From NCBI RefSeq assembly GCF_051014445.1, contig NC_135137.1, positions 34,287,501 through 34,351,500 of the forward strand: 64,000 nucleotides of DNA. The letters run 5' to 3'. The notes below the pieces were generated by a model. The model searched no databases. It was not told the DNA's origin and was given only the letters and a program-made list of their open reading frames with translations. Position numbers and translations under genes: made by a program. Below are positions 23,216-34,748 of this stretch, in pieces (positions within the stretch are counted from its first letter, which is position 1; every line of letters begins with the position of its first letter). This stretch comes from Colletes latitarsis (lineage: Eukaryota; Arthropoda; Insecta; Hymenoptera; Colletidae).

Positions 23216-26200
23216 GACGATCCTAGGACGACTGTGCTGTTGTTAAGTCCCCACTACGACCTTTTCGAATCGCGAGTCTCGATAACAACTACCTGCGTTC
23301 CGCGAAGAAAAACAATGTTTACACAAAAACAGCGTCCCAAAATCGAGCTCGTCGAAAATGTCGTTCATGCTTAACTAACATAAATCTAACTTTACATACA
23401 GTTTGACCGAAGAATTATCAATGACCAAAAACTACGTTTCTCTTATAAATTTAATTATACAATGTTAAAACAAGAATTAACAATCAGAGTGTTTTAACTG
23501 CGCGTTCAAGCGACGAATAGCAAGGAACGAGTACATAAAAGATTGGAACAGCGAGTTGCAGCGTACAGAAAAATATATCATCCCCTTTTCAGCTACTCCG
23601 CGTACAACAAACACCTTATTCCGTGTAATTGTAACTTTAGCCACGTCCGTATCTTAAAAACGCGAGACAAATGCCCGTAGTCCGAAAAGTTAATTAGAAA
23701 GGGAGATTATTCCACGCTCATTGTCCAGGCTCAAAACAATGGAAACTTGATGAATACAGGGGGAGGCAAGGAACAACGCCAGAATTTATAATAAAATTCC
23801 TCCGCTCCACGATTCGATCGTCGATAATTCGCGAGTATATCTGATCAAGAACGGTGATTAAAGTTCGCTGCTACGACACGGGGAGGGAAATCTCGCAAGA
23901 TCGTAAAAGCGTAGACTTTTAATAAAGTTCGACGGAGCGTGGTTCGATTCCGGGTGCCGTAACTGCGCCCGAACCTGTGTCGGAATAGTAATTAGCATGC
24001 GAAACGGCGCCGTGATTACCGATTCGATGCTCGATCCGCGGCGTTGCGGAAACGCTGAAGTCAGTATCGCGACGAGCCACGGTTTTGTCTTTTTCTCGCG
24101 TATCGAAACGCGGCTTGTTTCGCTCCCTTATTCGTGGAATCAATATCTGGTTAAAGGAATACAGTTTTCCTGAAATTAGACCGATCGAATAGGAATAAAG
24201 TAACGTCAGAGAGCTGCTAACGAAAAAATAAGAAATTAAAAGAAATAGGTTGCAGCATTATTATTATTGATGGCAGAACTACTTCTCTAGAATTCTATTA
24301 GAAGACGTCAGAAGCACAACCCTGTCCTTAATGAATTGTACAATTCGTCCCGAGTTTAAAATTTAAAAATGAAACTTGTTAGTCGAGCAAACCTTGTTTC
24401 AGACACGACGAAAATTAAATCAATTTTGATATTCAACCCTGAATAATTTAAATTATATTTCGTGTCTTTGGAGATCAAATATAACGATATAAATTGTCTG
24501 AAAGCAGTACGTATTAAAAAAGAGGTTAACAAAGTATCTTGCCAGACAATGGGACCGATTAGTTTTTGCAAAGGAGATAATTTGCAGATAAAAAGAGGTA
24601 TTTTCGTTCCTTCGTTGCGCAATCTGAGACCCAGGAAGTGGTAGTCCTCTTTTTTCGAACAGCATTCTGGGTTACGAGGGTGAAACGGTTCATTGGACCG
24701 TGGATCGTTACGCGTCAGCTAACTGTAGATCTAAGGAACACGCCTGGCCATTCCTTTTTTGCGTGTAACGGGCTAATGCGAGATTAATGTCCAGCAGTAT
24801 TAAAAATGTATCACGCGTGGGTCGTGCCCCGGGAGTCAGAGCTTTAAAATTACAATTAAGTGTGCAATTTATTCGACCCATTATTTCGATATAAATTTCA
24901 TCAGTCTCCGTCCACTCCACCCACGAACCGGTGGATCAGGTCGAGGCAACGAGAAAGAAGGTGAAATTAATGTGTCTGCCTGCCTGCGGCCTGTGGTGGG
25001 TAAGTCGAAATTTAAAAAACGTGTGAAATTATAAAAATAACCCTTCCCAGCAAGAGAACGTGCTTGAGACAACACGATATTTTGTCACTAGATAATTCAA
25101 TCGAATTAAAAAACACTGTTCATTCTGAGATATCAGATTAAAAGATTACAAATGATTAAACCAACGCTTAATAATAGTAATTTGCATTTACCCGAAACAA
25201 AAGAAAAAGAAGTATGATTATACGAGAGAAATTAATATATGGTAATAGTTTGTCGCGATAATATAATTAACTCGAGGGTCGAAAACACCGAGTCTCTACG
25301 TGCAATGCTTTATTCGACTAAAAAAGTTTGCATACATAGTTTCGAGTCGACGTTTTATCGTTCCAAAAGTTGAACGCTTTTATTTCTGAAACGCGGCCGG
25401 ATCAAGATTTAAATTCGTCGCGACATAACAATATATGCGTCTGGAAACGTTCGTTGACGAGGAGTTTTCGTTCCCCGTTGGATAAAATTAAGCGAGTTAA
25501 GGTACACGCCTCGTTTGCACGTGAATTTCCCCGACTGTTTTCCCCTTCGCCCCTCTTTTCCTCTTTTTTTTTTTTATTCTACCGTTTCACTTCCAGACAC
25601 CAACGTCCTGGACAAATACGAATTCATTGCCGCATTAGCCCGGGGAACGTTTGCCCCGAAAAGAGGAAACTGTCTTCCTCCCTTGTGCCTCGACTCACCG
25701 TCTCCCGATTTCCAAGCGGGGAAGTTGAAGATACCGATAGGAACCGAGAGCTCCTTGAAATCTTAAGGATTTCATACGATTTCAGTTGATTTTTATTATT
25801 ACTCCCACCCCGAAATTTCCATTTCCCGCGGATCAGCTCTTAGAGAAAATCCTGCTACCCATGGAAGGCTGTCGTTGCACCCTTCCAGATATCAAACTTC
25901 GACCGTAGTTTCGCAGTTAAATTTTTACAAAGCGACTTTCCGCTTCGTTTCCCCCATTCTATCGATTAAAGTGAATTTAACGATTAAATTTTCTCTTAAA
26001 GTAAAATATAGTTTTAATCACGGGACTACCTTATGCGCGCTTCGTTCGATCGATCGATAATGAAATGCATTCGTTCGAACCCCTTCTGCTAAATTCGACG
26101 CAGAGGGATTGCAACCCTTCCCTGCGACACGATAAATGAAGAAGACGGAATAGCATTTTGGTCTAATACAATCATTCGTATTCATTTGGTATCTTCCCTG

Positions 26201-27752
26201 GTGCAGCCACTGGTTCCCTTTCCCTTCGATCGAGGGATTACCCTAAAAAAGAAGCGCCTCGTGGAAGGTTTCGCTCGTATAACGCGAAAAACTCACGGAC
26301 ACAAAAGTCTAAGGCAATTTGAATTTATTTCATTAAAATTACTGTTAGCTGTTTCCGTAATATCGATACGTGGTTTGTTTTTACCAAATTGCGATCGTCG
26401 AAAACTGTGTCGATACGTGTAACGTTTATCTTGCGTATCGCAGTAACTGGCGAAATAATAAAAAACGTAATGTTTTATCCTATGACAAAACAGCGCAGAA
26501 TGTGTTTGTCGCGTGTTAAATATCCCTCCATAGAACTTTATATTCGCGCGACATGCGATTTAAACATTGAACGGCCCTTCGAAATTTGTCAATGGCCGGC
26601 CGTATAATGTTTTTATTGCCTTCGTTCGGTAATTTTTATCGTAAAATCGCGGAGCACACCATGTTCGTCCGTATCGTTTTTTATTAACGTTGATGCGATT
26701 TATGCACCGGTTCGAAATAATACCGTTCCTTTTTTTTTCTTCTTTTTTCCCCCTCCCCGTTCAATTGTCCGTTCGCGTTTCACGATTCGGTTGCTCGTAC
26801 GCGCTTAAACTGGTTCCTTGTTGTCCAACGAGCCCCAGCGCGAATTTCGAGGGAAATTTCGAATCGTCGGCGATACGGACACGTTGTTCGCGGGACGCGT
26901 CGATCGATCGTTTTCTCGCTCTGTGTGCCGTAGCGCCGGAGACAAACAATTATTGCACAATGATCTACATCCTAGTAAAGCTGGCTATTTTTTTAATATC
27001 GGATCAAACGCCCCGTGGGGACAAGCTGGCTCCGGGGACCCGGGCCGATTTGAAATTCAATCGTTTTCATTTTTACAGTAGCACCGGTACAAGGCTGTCG
27101 TAAAGTCCGGTCGGGCTTTAATTCGGTTCCATGAAAGAAAAATGAACGCCGCGCGGCACGGGGGAAAGATAGCGCCGAAGATCGAAAGGGCGGATGAAAT
27201 ATGCAACGATCATTAAACGTGGAATTTCTCGTAAATTAAACCATCCGGCCGCGACGAACCCGGGGCTTCATAATTTACCATACGCTCCGTAATTTAGTTC
27301 GAAAAATATCCTCCAAGATTTCCCCGCTCGAGGACCCGCTTCCGTCAACCTCGAAACGTAATTATCATCGTGGACCCAGATGGCACTGAATAATAATTCT
27401 GCCGGGACGTAAAACCATGGAAACGCTCGCTAGAGTGTAATATCTATTCGAGCAGTATCGCCGATCCGGGCAAATATCAGTTTTTCCGGCGGGAAATTGA
27501 ATATAACATTTCTTGCGTGTCCGGTCATTCTAATGGGACCGCGATCGATTTGCAGTCTCCATTGCTCCTGCCGTCGAATTTCTCGAATTGATGCCCCAGG
27601 ACTATATGGAATTATAATATCCTGGGCAGTTGACATTTTCGAAACCAGGTTTCAGCTTTAGGAACTACGATTACAAAATGTTACAACGTTCTGTTGACTT
27701 TATTGTTAATGGTGTCATTAATCGTTCACGTTGACATTGCACAATAAATGAA
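23216..27752. other. No gene recognised
   Basis: A+T-rich sequence (23340-23700, 24150-24650 and 25080-25370) alternates with CpG-richer blocks (23880-24140, 25400-25800 and 26690-27420). A strong plus-strand 3' splice site occurs near 25561-25596 and is discussed in the findings. A T-rich tract at 26728-26755 is not followed by a usable AG. The GGTTCGATTCC-like string at 23941 is not part of a tRNA cloverleaf. Confidence 0.45.
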
Positions 27753-27938
27753 TTAACCCCTGGTCATACAATGACGAGTCTGACTCGTTACAAGTTTATA
27801 TATTAAAATCAACATATTTTTACATTCACGAGGTATTCGTAAAACAAATCTATTCTTTCTCGTGGTCATTCCTTGTACGAACAAATTTAAACAGAATTAA
27901 ATAGTACAAAGAAATTAGATCGTATGTTAAGGGGTTAA
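27753..27938. mobile_element. TTAA-flanked MITE (piggyBac-type), 186 bp
   Basis: The element starts TTAACCCCTGGTCATAC and ends in the inverse of TTAACCCCTTAACATAC. These are 17-bp terminal inverted repeats matching at 14 positions, including the TTAA on each side. TTAA target sites and terminal C-runs are typical of piggyBac-superfamily elements. There is no coding capacity. The interior (27796-27905) matches 5411-5524, so this is a repeat family with at least two members in the window, and this copy has the better-preserved ends. Confidence 0.7.
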
Positions 27939-30900
27939 TAAACGTTCGAATCGATAGTGATTAAATCAGGGAACAGGATAGGCTTCTTATGAGGATAATT
28001 TTAAATAAAACTTGTTTATCATTACATTATAGTTTGAATAATATGTGGCATATAAATAACGAAAGGGCCTATCTATTTCTATAGTTTTTAGTAGATCGGT
28101 AGGAAGTCGATATCCTTCAAGCTCGAATGGATTAAGACTTTGAATCCTGGCCTAGTTTTCAACCATGATTGACCGAGTTTTATTTCATGATACAATGTGA
28201 GAAACATTGGAAAAGCGTCAACGACGTTCCAGTGGGTTTTACAATCGCGCGATTCACCGAAAGATGCATTCGTATATTCCCGACAGAGAAGGCGCCGCGT
28301 AAACCGTACAACGGGATCGAAATAACTTTCCCCTGCAGGAGTCGCGAGATACGGCGATAAGATGTAATAAAGTTTATACTGGAAACTGCAATTCCGACGG
28401 AAGTAATACGGCTAAAAGCGCACCGAGAGCCATATCGCTGTAAACTCTTCACAAGGGAACTCTGGAGATGAAAGAGGATCTTAACCATCAGCAACGAGCA
28501 TGGCGCACACATATCGCGCGCTATATAAACGCACGCAAGAATCGAGAATGATTGCATTGCTACCTATATTACAAAAAAAGAAACTTCGGAATTCCCCTTA
28601 ACATATACATATCGCCATTCTGGCGTTCGACTTCATAAATAGAATCTTCCTTCGTTTGAGAATCTCTTACACCATTAAATGCTTACATTAATTTGCTCTG
28701 TTTTGAGGGGCACAAGTAACAGTAAATCTGTTTTTCTTCCATCTCTATTGCACTTAGAATTAAATTTTCACATGCTCTGGACTTCTCGACGTCACAACGA
28801 GGGTCATATATTTTCTTAGAAGGCTGGTCGCGAACGTGACAAATTGGCTACACGATTCGGTTCAGGGCTCCTTTGAAATGTGACTTTTATGTTCTGTGGT
28901 CGAGGAAACACATATGCAGAAAACTCATACATCTGGCTTTTCACTGACACTTTCCTTTCACGGTATATCGAGACATTTCCCCTTACAAATAAATCTTTTT
29001 TCTCTCGTACTATTTTTGACAGTCATGGACCTCTATTTTCCCATATGTCTTTCTTTACACGATGTTCAATGTCGAAACAAAATTATTTTTAACAACGAAT
29101 TCATGCCTGAAGCAAAAAATTGACTCCCATAGAAATGGTTGAGTTCAGTAGGAGTAGGAGTTTCTTATTAAGCAAGATAATTAATTAACGTGCTTTGGAG
29201 TCATAGGTGGACGAGCGAGGCGTCTTATCGGCCGTATCAGCGACAGAATCTCTTCGATCGAATGGCTGACTTTGACGACGCGTGGTCGCTTACTCGAGTC
29301 CAATTTCCGGTTGGGGGGATGCAACGTGAAAGCTTATCGCTCGGTTTAAATGCCTGTCGTGGCCTTTCGGCGGGTGCTCGCGTCGCTGTTTGGCGAGCTT
29401 TCCTGAACGACGCTCAAAGTGGACCACTCTTATCTCGGGCGGGAATCGTGTCATTTAGAGTACATCGATCCGTAGGTATACCTTCTGACGGTTGCGGGAA
29501 AAGCGAGTCCGAGAACGGGAGGGCGAGCTTTGTGACTAACATGCTTCTGATACCCGAGGAGGAATGACCTGGCATTCCGTTTCCGCCGTCTTGCGTATGG
29601 GGCTGGCCTTCCGGCAGTCGCCACTCCACTTTCTTGATATCGAGACCTTCCTTTCGTCCTTTTTCCATCTTTGTCGTTTGATCGAATACTTTCGACAAAA
29701 TTCTATGCACCGCGTCCCTGGCCTTTCACGCACAAACGTTGAAAGGGAACAAACAAGTTCGAGGATGGCAGATACACAGATACGCCCGGGGAAAAAGGCG
29801 TTTGAGTAATTTCAAAGTCAGATTTTTATTTTACAACCCAGTGAGGAATTCCTTTTTCCTCTTCATTATTTCGTACCGTAGTAGAAAAAAATAAATAAAT
29901 GAAATAGCTATATAAAAAATTAATACTAAGAATACCAAAATGGAATACAAGGTTACTGCTTTCAACGGCTATAGAACGTTCGCCTGGAAATATTGATTGC
30001 ATCGAGGTTTCAATTAAAAGTTTCTTTTAATCGTGCAATAATTTTCGCGGTGCCGTCGGATTGTTTGTCAAATCGCATACTGTGACACTGGGAACTGGTT
30101 CTTTAATGTATGCGACCGGGGACCTGTTACGGAAGCTAGGAAAAGTGTTCCCTTTCATGTCGGTCACGAAAAGAAAAGAAAGACAGAGGTTTCATCGCGG
30201 GGTACCGTACATAATTAAAGTGTCTTCGATGATAGAGGATGGAAAATATGAGAGGGAAGACTATTCGATAATCACCGGCCGCGCTACGGCCGTGTTTCAA
30301 TACGCTGGAAATCGTAAAAGTGTTAAAAAGGGCTTCAAGGGCGGACTTCCCTAAGTACAGGGGATAGGTATTCAGTATGGCTACCGGGTTACCGTGGACT
30401 CTGCGTACCTTGGCCGCTCTGTTTCGTAACAATTGCGCGAAGCCAACGTTTGCACGGAGAAAACCGGCAAAATAATTCCGTCCGCGGTCGTAACCGGGCA
30501 TAATAGCTATTGAAAATCGGGACGTGGAATAAACAAATAAATTCGAAACAATTTCCGCTCGAACAGTTCAAAGGGTAGAAAATTCTCGTGGGAGAAACTA
30601 ACGATTCGGTTTACCGAGCAACGTCAAACATTTCCGCGAATACGAGAGGAGTCGTACGAGGAACAACGTTCAAAATATTTACTCGGCTCGTGCGAGTTTA
30701 AACGAAGCTTTCGCCGCGCTCGTTATCGTTGTTATCAAGCGACCGTTTTCCGCCGGAGAAAGCGCGCCCATTGAAAGATTTGCGCAACTTGCAACGGACC
30801 CTGGCAGCCAGGTTTTCGAAACGTTCGTCGAAATTACACACAATAACGAATCCCATGCGTAATTATCATGTAACGTTGTTGGCCTATTGTGCATCCGGCA

Positions 30901-33900
30901 ACGTGAAAGATTAATTCTCTTAGCCTGGCCGTGCGCATTCCATTGTTTTGGATTAGTCCGCCGCGTTCTCCGTCGTCTCGCTGCCCCTTTTCCTCCCCCG
31001 ACGGCCAGCCAACGAACTCCTTCGCCATGAATTTATTCATACACGCCGGTGGTCGTCGTGGACCTTATTCCACGAGGGGCACCGCCGAACTTCGCGCACG
31101 GCGGCGCAAAATGTATGATTCTCCTTTGAAATATCGCGAGCCTGCAGCTGGCATCCGAGTGTTAACGATGTTGGTAAACTTTCTGCCGGTGAAAAATTCC
31201 CCGAAGACGTTTTTGCCAGGAGCTTGCTCTCTCTGCCGTTATCGAAGCTGAATTTTCAATTAATTCTCGACTTTATAATAGATGAAATTAAAAACAAAGC
31301 CTTCGAACAGAATTATTCTGAGCGAATAGTGAATTTATTTACTTGACAAATATCATATTTACTAGGAAATAGTATAATAAAGGGCCATTTTATGAAAGCA
31401 CAGATTCGATATAGAAGAGTTTTACAGAAGCACATTGATATTTCGTCCAACCGATATTTTATTATTCACGAGCGCATCCGTTGATTTTCATACTCGAAAT
31501 AATTAACAAATGTTCAGTCTGAACAAACATCGGTTATGAAAATTGATTGTTAATACCTGGAAACGTAGAGGATGAGTTGTAATATAACGAAAAACGAGGG
31601 GATTATTTATCTAAAAACGAATCGAAAATGTCAAATAAAATTTGTTCGTACGGAGACTCTATATACGAGAAAATAAATTTTTGAAAATTCGCAAAGCGTG
31701 CACTTAGCCCGTTTAAGCGTAGCAGAGCATACGCGCACAGTTAGTTCGTACGTAATTAAAATTCTGAATGAATATCTATAATTAAATTTACTTGTGTTAC
31801 GGTACGATAAATATTATAAATTCAATTTCGAGTTGCAATCATCTTTATTTCAAATGAAATAATTCGTCTATGAAGAGTAATTGTTAAGAGTCAACACAGT
31901 ACGAGATACTCTCTTATGTATCGGAGAAATTAAACGATAGACCTTTGACCCGTCTCAAGCATTAAAAGTTCAAGAGGTGGAAGCTGACATTTTCTAGCAA
32001 TTTCGCGTTTAATAAATTACTTCTCAAGTGTATCTCGTGTTTTATTGAAGTTCATGGATTACAAAGTCATATGCACATAAACAAACCGAATCGTTTTACA
32101 TCCTTTACATATTTTCAAAATCAATTGAACTACTGTACTCGTTATTTAATCAGAATGTTAATTGATTCATAGAGATAAAAATGATCGAGAAGAAATTTTG
32201 TTTTCGTCGGATAAAATATATTTTTAGCGACTTCACAGTTGCAAGGGGGCAGCAGAGGTACTGTTTCGCGTTATCGAGGCTGGGCAGCGATCTAAATAAA
32301 ATTCGACTGAAATAGCGTCGCATTTATTATCGGTTAGACACCCGGACCGGTGGACGTGTCCGCAAAACCATAAGTCTGACAGGCTGATCTCTCGAGAGTA
32401 TTGGTATTTGCAGGGTCAACAGAAGGCCGCGCTCTGCCTTTACCACGGAATCTTATCCCACGGGATGGCGGACAAAGATTCCAGTCAGTTTACTGTTATG
32501 CCGAGCCCCGCGGGGAAAACGAGAGAAGGAAAGCCCGTACCTGGATTTTCCTGCCGTCATATACCTAATCTCGATAGCGGCAGACTCGCATTTCAGTGCC
32601 CAGCGCCAGGATATCATGCGCCTCGGGCGTGCACTTAAACATCCGCTGCCGTTTCGTCGTAAAGTTTTCAAACGCGCGGGAATCTCGTTAAAAAGTCAAT
32701 ATCTCAGCTCGGAATATATAAACGTCAGCGACACTACATTTTCCCCCGCGCGATCCCGCGAATTTCAAACCTTCGCGAGAACCGCGAAAGGGCCGCGCTT
32801 AATATCGACCGCTTAAAAAAAAAAGCAAACTGATTCCAAAAGCTGCACATAGAAGCAATGAATCCTTTCAGTGAATGGAATCGTAAAGGATTGCAACAAT
32901 ACGAGATTCTACGATCTATAGTACATTGAAATATTAAAAAGAGATTAAAACTGTGTTAAAACAGAACATCGTGGCAACGATTTATCTCCTAATACAGCAT
33001 CCTTCTTCGTTAAATAACTTCCCTCGCCCCGGTAATCTTGGTTCTTCGGCTTGGGGAAAAAAGTTAATCCACTTTTTTCCCGCGATACATCGAAACCGAT
33101 CGATCGGGGCTGCCCCTGACGAGCTTCCATCGGGGACGTCTTAATTCCGCGTAACGAGGATGACTGGTAAACCGTGCGGAGGGGGAAAAAAAATCTCGAA
33201 GCTAATAACATGGCTCGAGATACCACGGTCCACGAGAGCCGCCGTGGCACAAAAGCTCTAATGAAATTTACATAATGGCACCGGGAGCCTGCGAGACGTC
33301 CATCCGTCATCGGTCTCTCTTCATCGTTTGCTCGATCTTCGTTGCCTCGTTCTTCCTTTCCGTTCGCCAGAGAACAGCTCTTCGTCTCTGCGTAACGTTT
33401 GTTAGGACGTTTCGAAGATTCAATTCGCGACGTGGATATTTTTTAAAAACATTCTTCGATTAATTAAATCTCTGAGAAAGGCTATTCCAATCGCTCAGTT
33501 TTTAATTTTACATATTTCCTTATCCCGTGCGTTGATTTAAACGAATTGCAGGGAGGATCGAGGGTTCTTCTGGTTGGTAATTAGGGTCGAGCCGGATCGG
33601 GCAACAAGGGGTGAAAAATCGTTGGTCGATGTAAGTTTCTCGTCGATTTCATACGCGAACGCGATGACCCAAATTTGACGAGCCGTCGGGCTCGCCCGGT
33701 AATTCGATTCACCTGAGGAATAAACGCGAATCGCGATGTACGGAGGTTCGAGCCGCGTCGAGGCAGCGGGCGCGTTCGAGGGGGCTTAAATCGAATCGCA
33801 AATCGTCCGATGCAAATAAAAATGGAGATTCGTTCCCCGCCTCCCGTTCACGGAGCATCCGAACTCCCGTTCTGTCTCTGCCAGCGCCAGTACTTTCCCG

Positions 33901-34214
33901 GACCGGAAAAAATGCGAGCGTTCTTCCGTCGCTCGGGGAGCCTGATGAGCTTCTCCGGACGATGGAACGAAAGGCGCGATGAGATCTTCCCGCTCGCGCG
34001 CCGTTAACCGTGTTCGACCGTTCTGCAGTTAATTTTGTGCCCTCGATCGATGTGACAGATAGGGGGAAAATATGGCTCCAGGAAATTGGTTTTTGAATTT
34101 CGAGACTTACAAGGCGCCGTAGACCGTTTTACAAGCCATCGTGCGCGTATAAATCCCACTATTTTTCTGTGAAAATTCTCGAAAATACTATTCAAAGTAT
34201 GCACCTCTATTATG
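27939..34214. other. No gene recognised
   Basis: A+T-rich parts (27940-28130, 31260-32240 and 32830-32950) alternate with CpG-richer parts (29190-29570, 30600-31250, 32330-32820 and 33540-34020). Minus-strand position 28564 ends a strong T-rich 3' splice-site-like tract (TTTCTTTTTTTG then ATATAG) followed by GTAGCA, a poor donor. Open frames of up to 125 codons show no family features. Confidence 0.45.
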
Positions 34215-34748
34215 CAGGGTGTTCGGCCAACCCTGGGAAAAATTTTAATGGGTGATTCTAGAGGCCAAAATAAGACCAAAATGAAGGACATCAATTTCTT
34301 GATTGAGGCTTCGTTAAAAAGTTATTAACAATTAAATTCAAAAATTTCAAATCGTTCTGGAAAAATTATTTTCGATTGCGGGGGTTAATTACGATCATTT
34401 TTGATGATTAGACATACCCCCAAAATCCTATGCACTTTCGAGAAAAAAATTCCTAAACCAAAATGTAATGTCTGACTATGAATGATGATTTCCCTGAAAT
34501 TCGACGAAAAAAAAAATTTTAAATCGTTCTGAAAAAAATTATTTTCATTTCCGGGGGTCAATTGTAATCATTTTTGGTGAATAGACATACCCCCGAAATC
34601 CTACGTACTTTCGAGAAATGAAATTCTTTAGCGGAAATATACTGTGTGGCCGGAAATATTTCTTTTTAACGAAGCCTCAATCAACAAATTAGTATCCTTG
34701 ATTTTCATCTTATTTTGGCCTTCTTCTCAGGGGTGGTCGAACACCCTG
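34215..34748 (-). mobile_element. Foldback DNA element, copy 2 (534 bp, internally deleted)
   Basis: The ends are CAGGGTGTTCG and CGAACACCCTG, flanked by TATG (34211-34214) and TATA (34749-34752). Compared with copy 1 this copy is inverted: its left end, including AACAATTAAATT after the GTTATTAAC, matches the reverse complement of copy 1's right end. Two copies of the GGGGGT-type subrepeat remain (about 34340-34450 and 34510-34620), but the central few hundred bases present in copies 1 and 3 are missing. The right terminal repeat is also shortened. Non-autonomous, no open frame of note. Confidence 0.88.

Noticed and set aside
23920..23965. tRNA-like B box (GGTTCGATTCC)
   Set aside because: The T stem is mispaired, and no A box or matching acceptor stem is found at the expected distance.
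26720..26800. Long T/C tract as a splice acceptor
   Set aside because: No AG follows within a usable distance without intervening purine-rich sequence.
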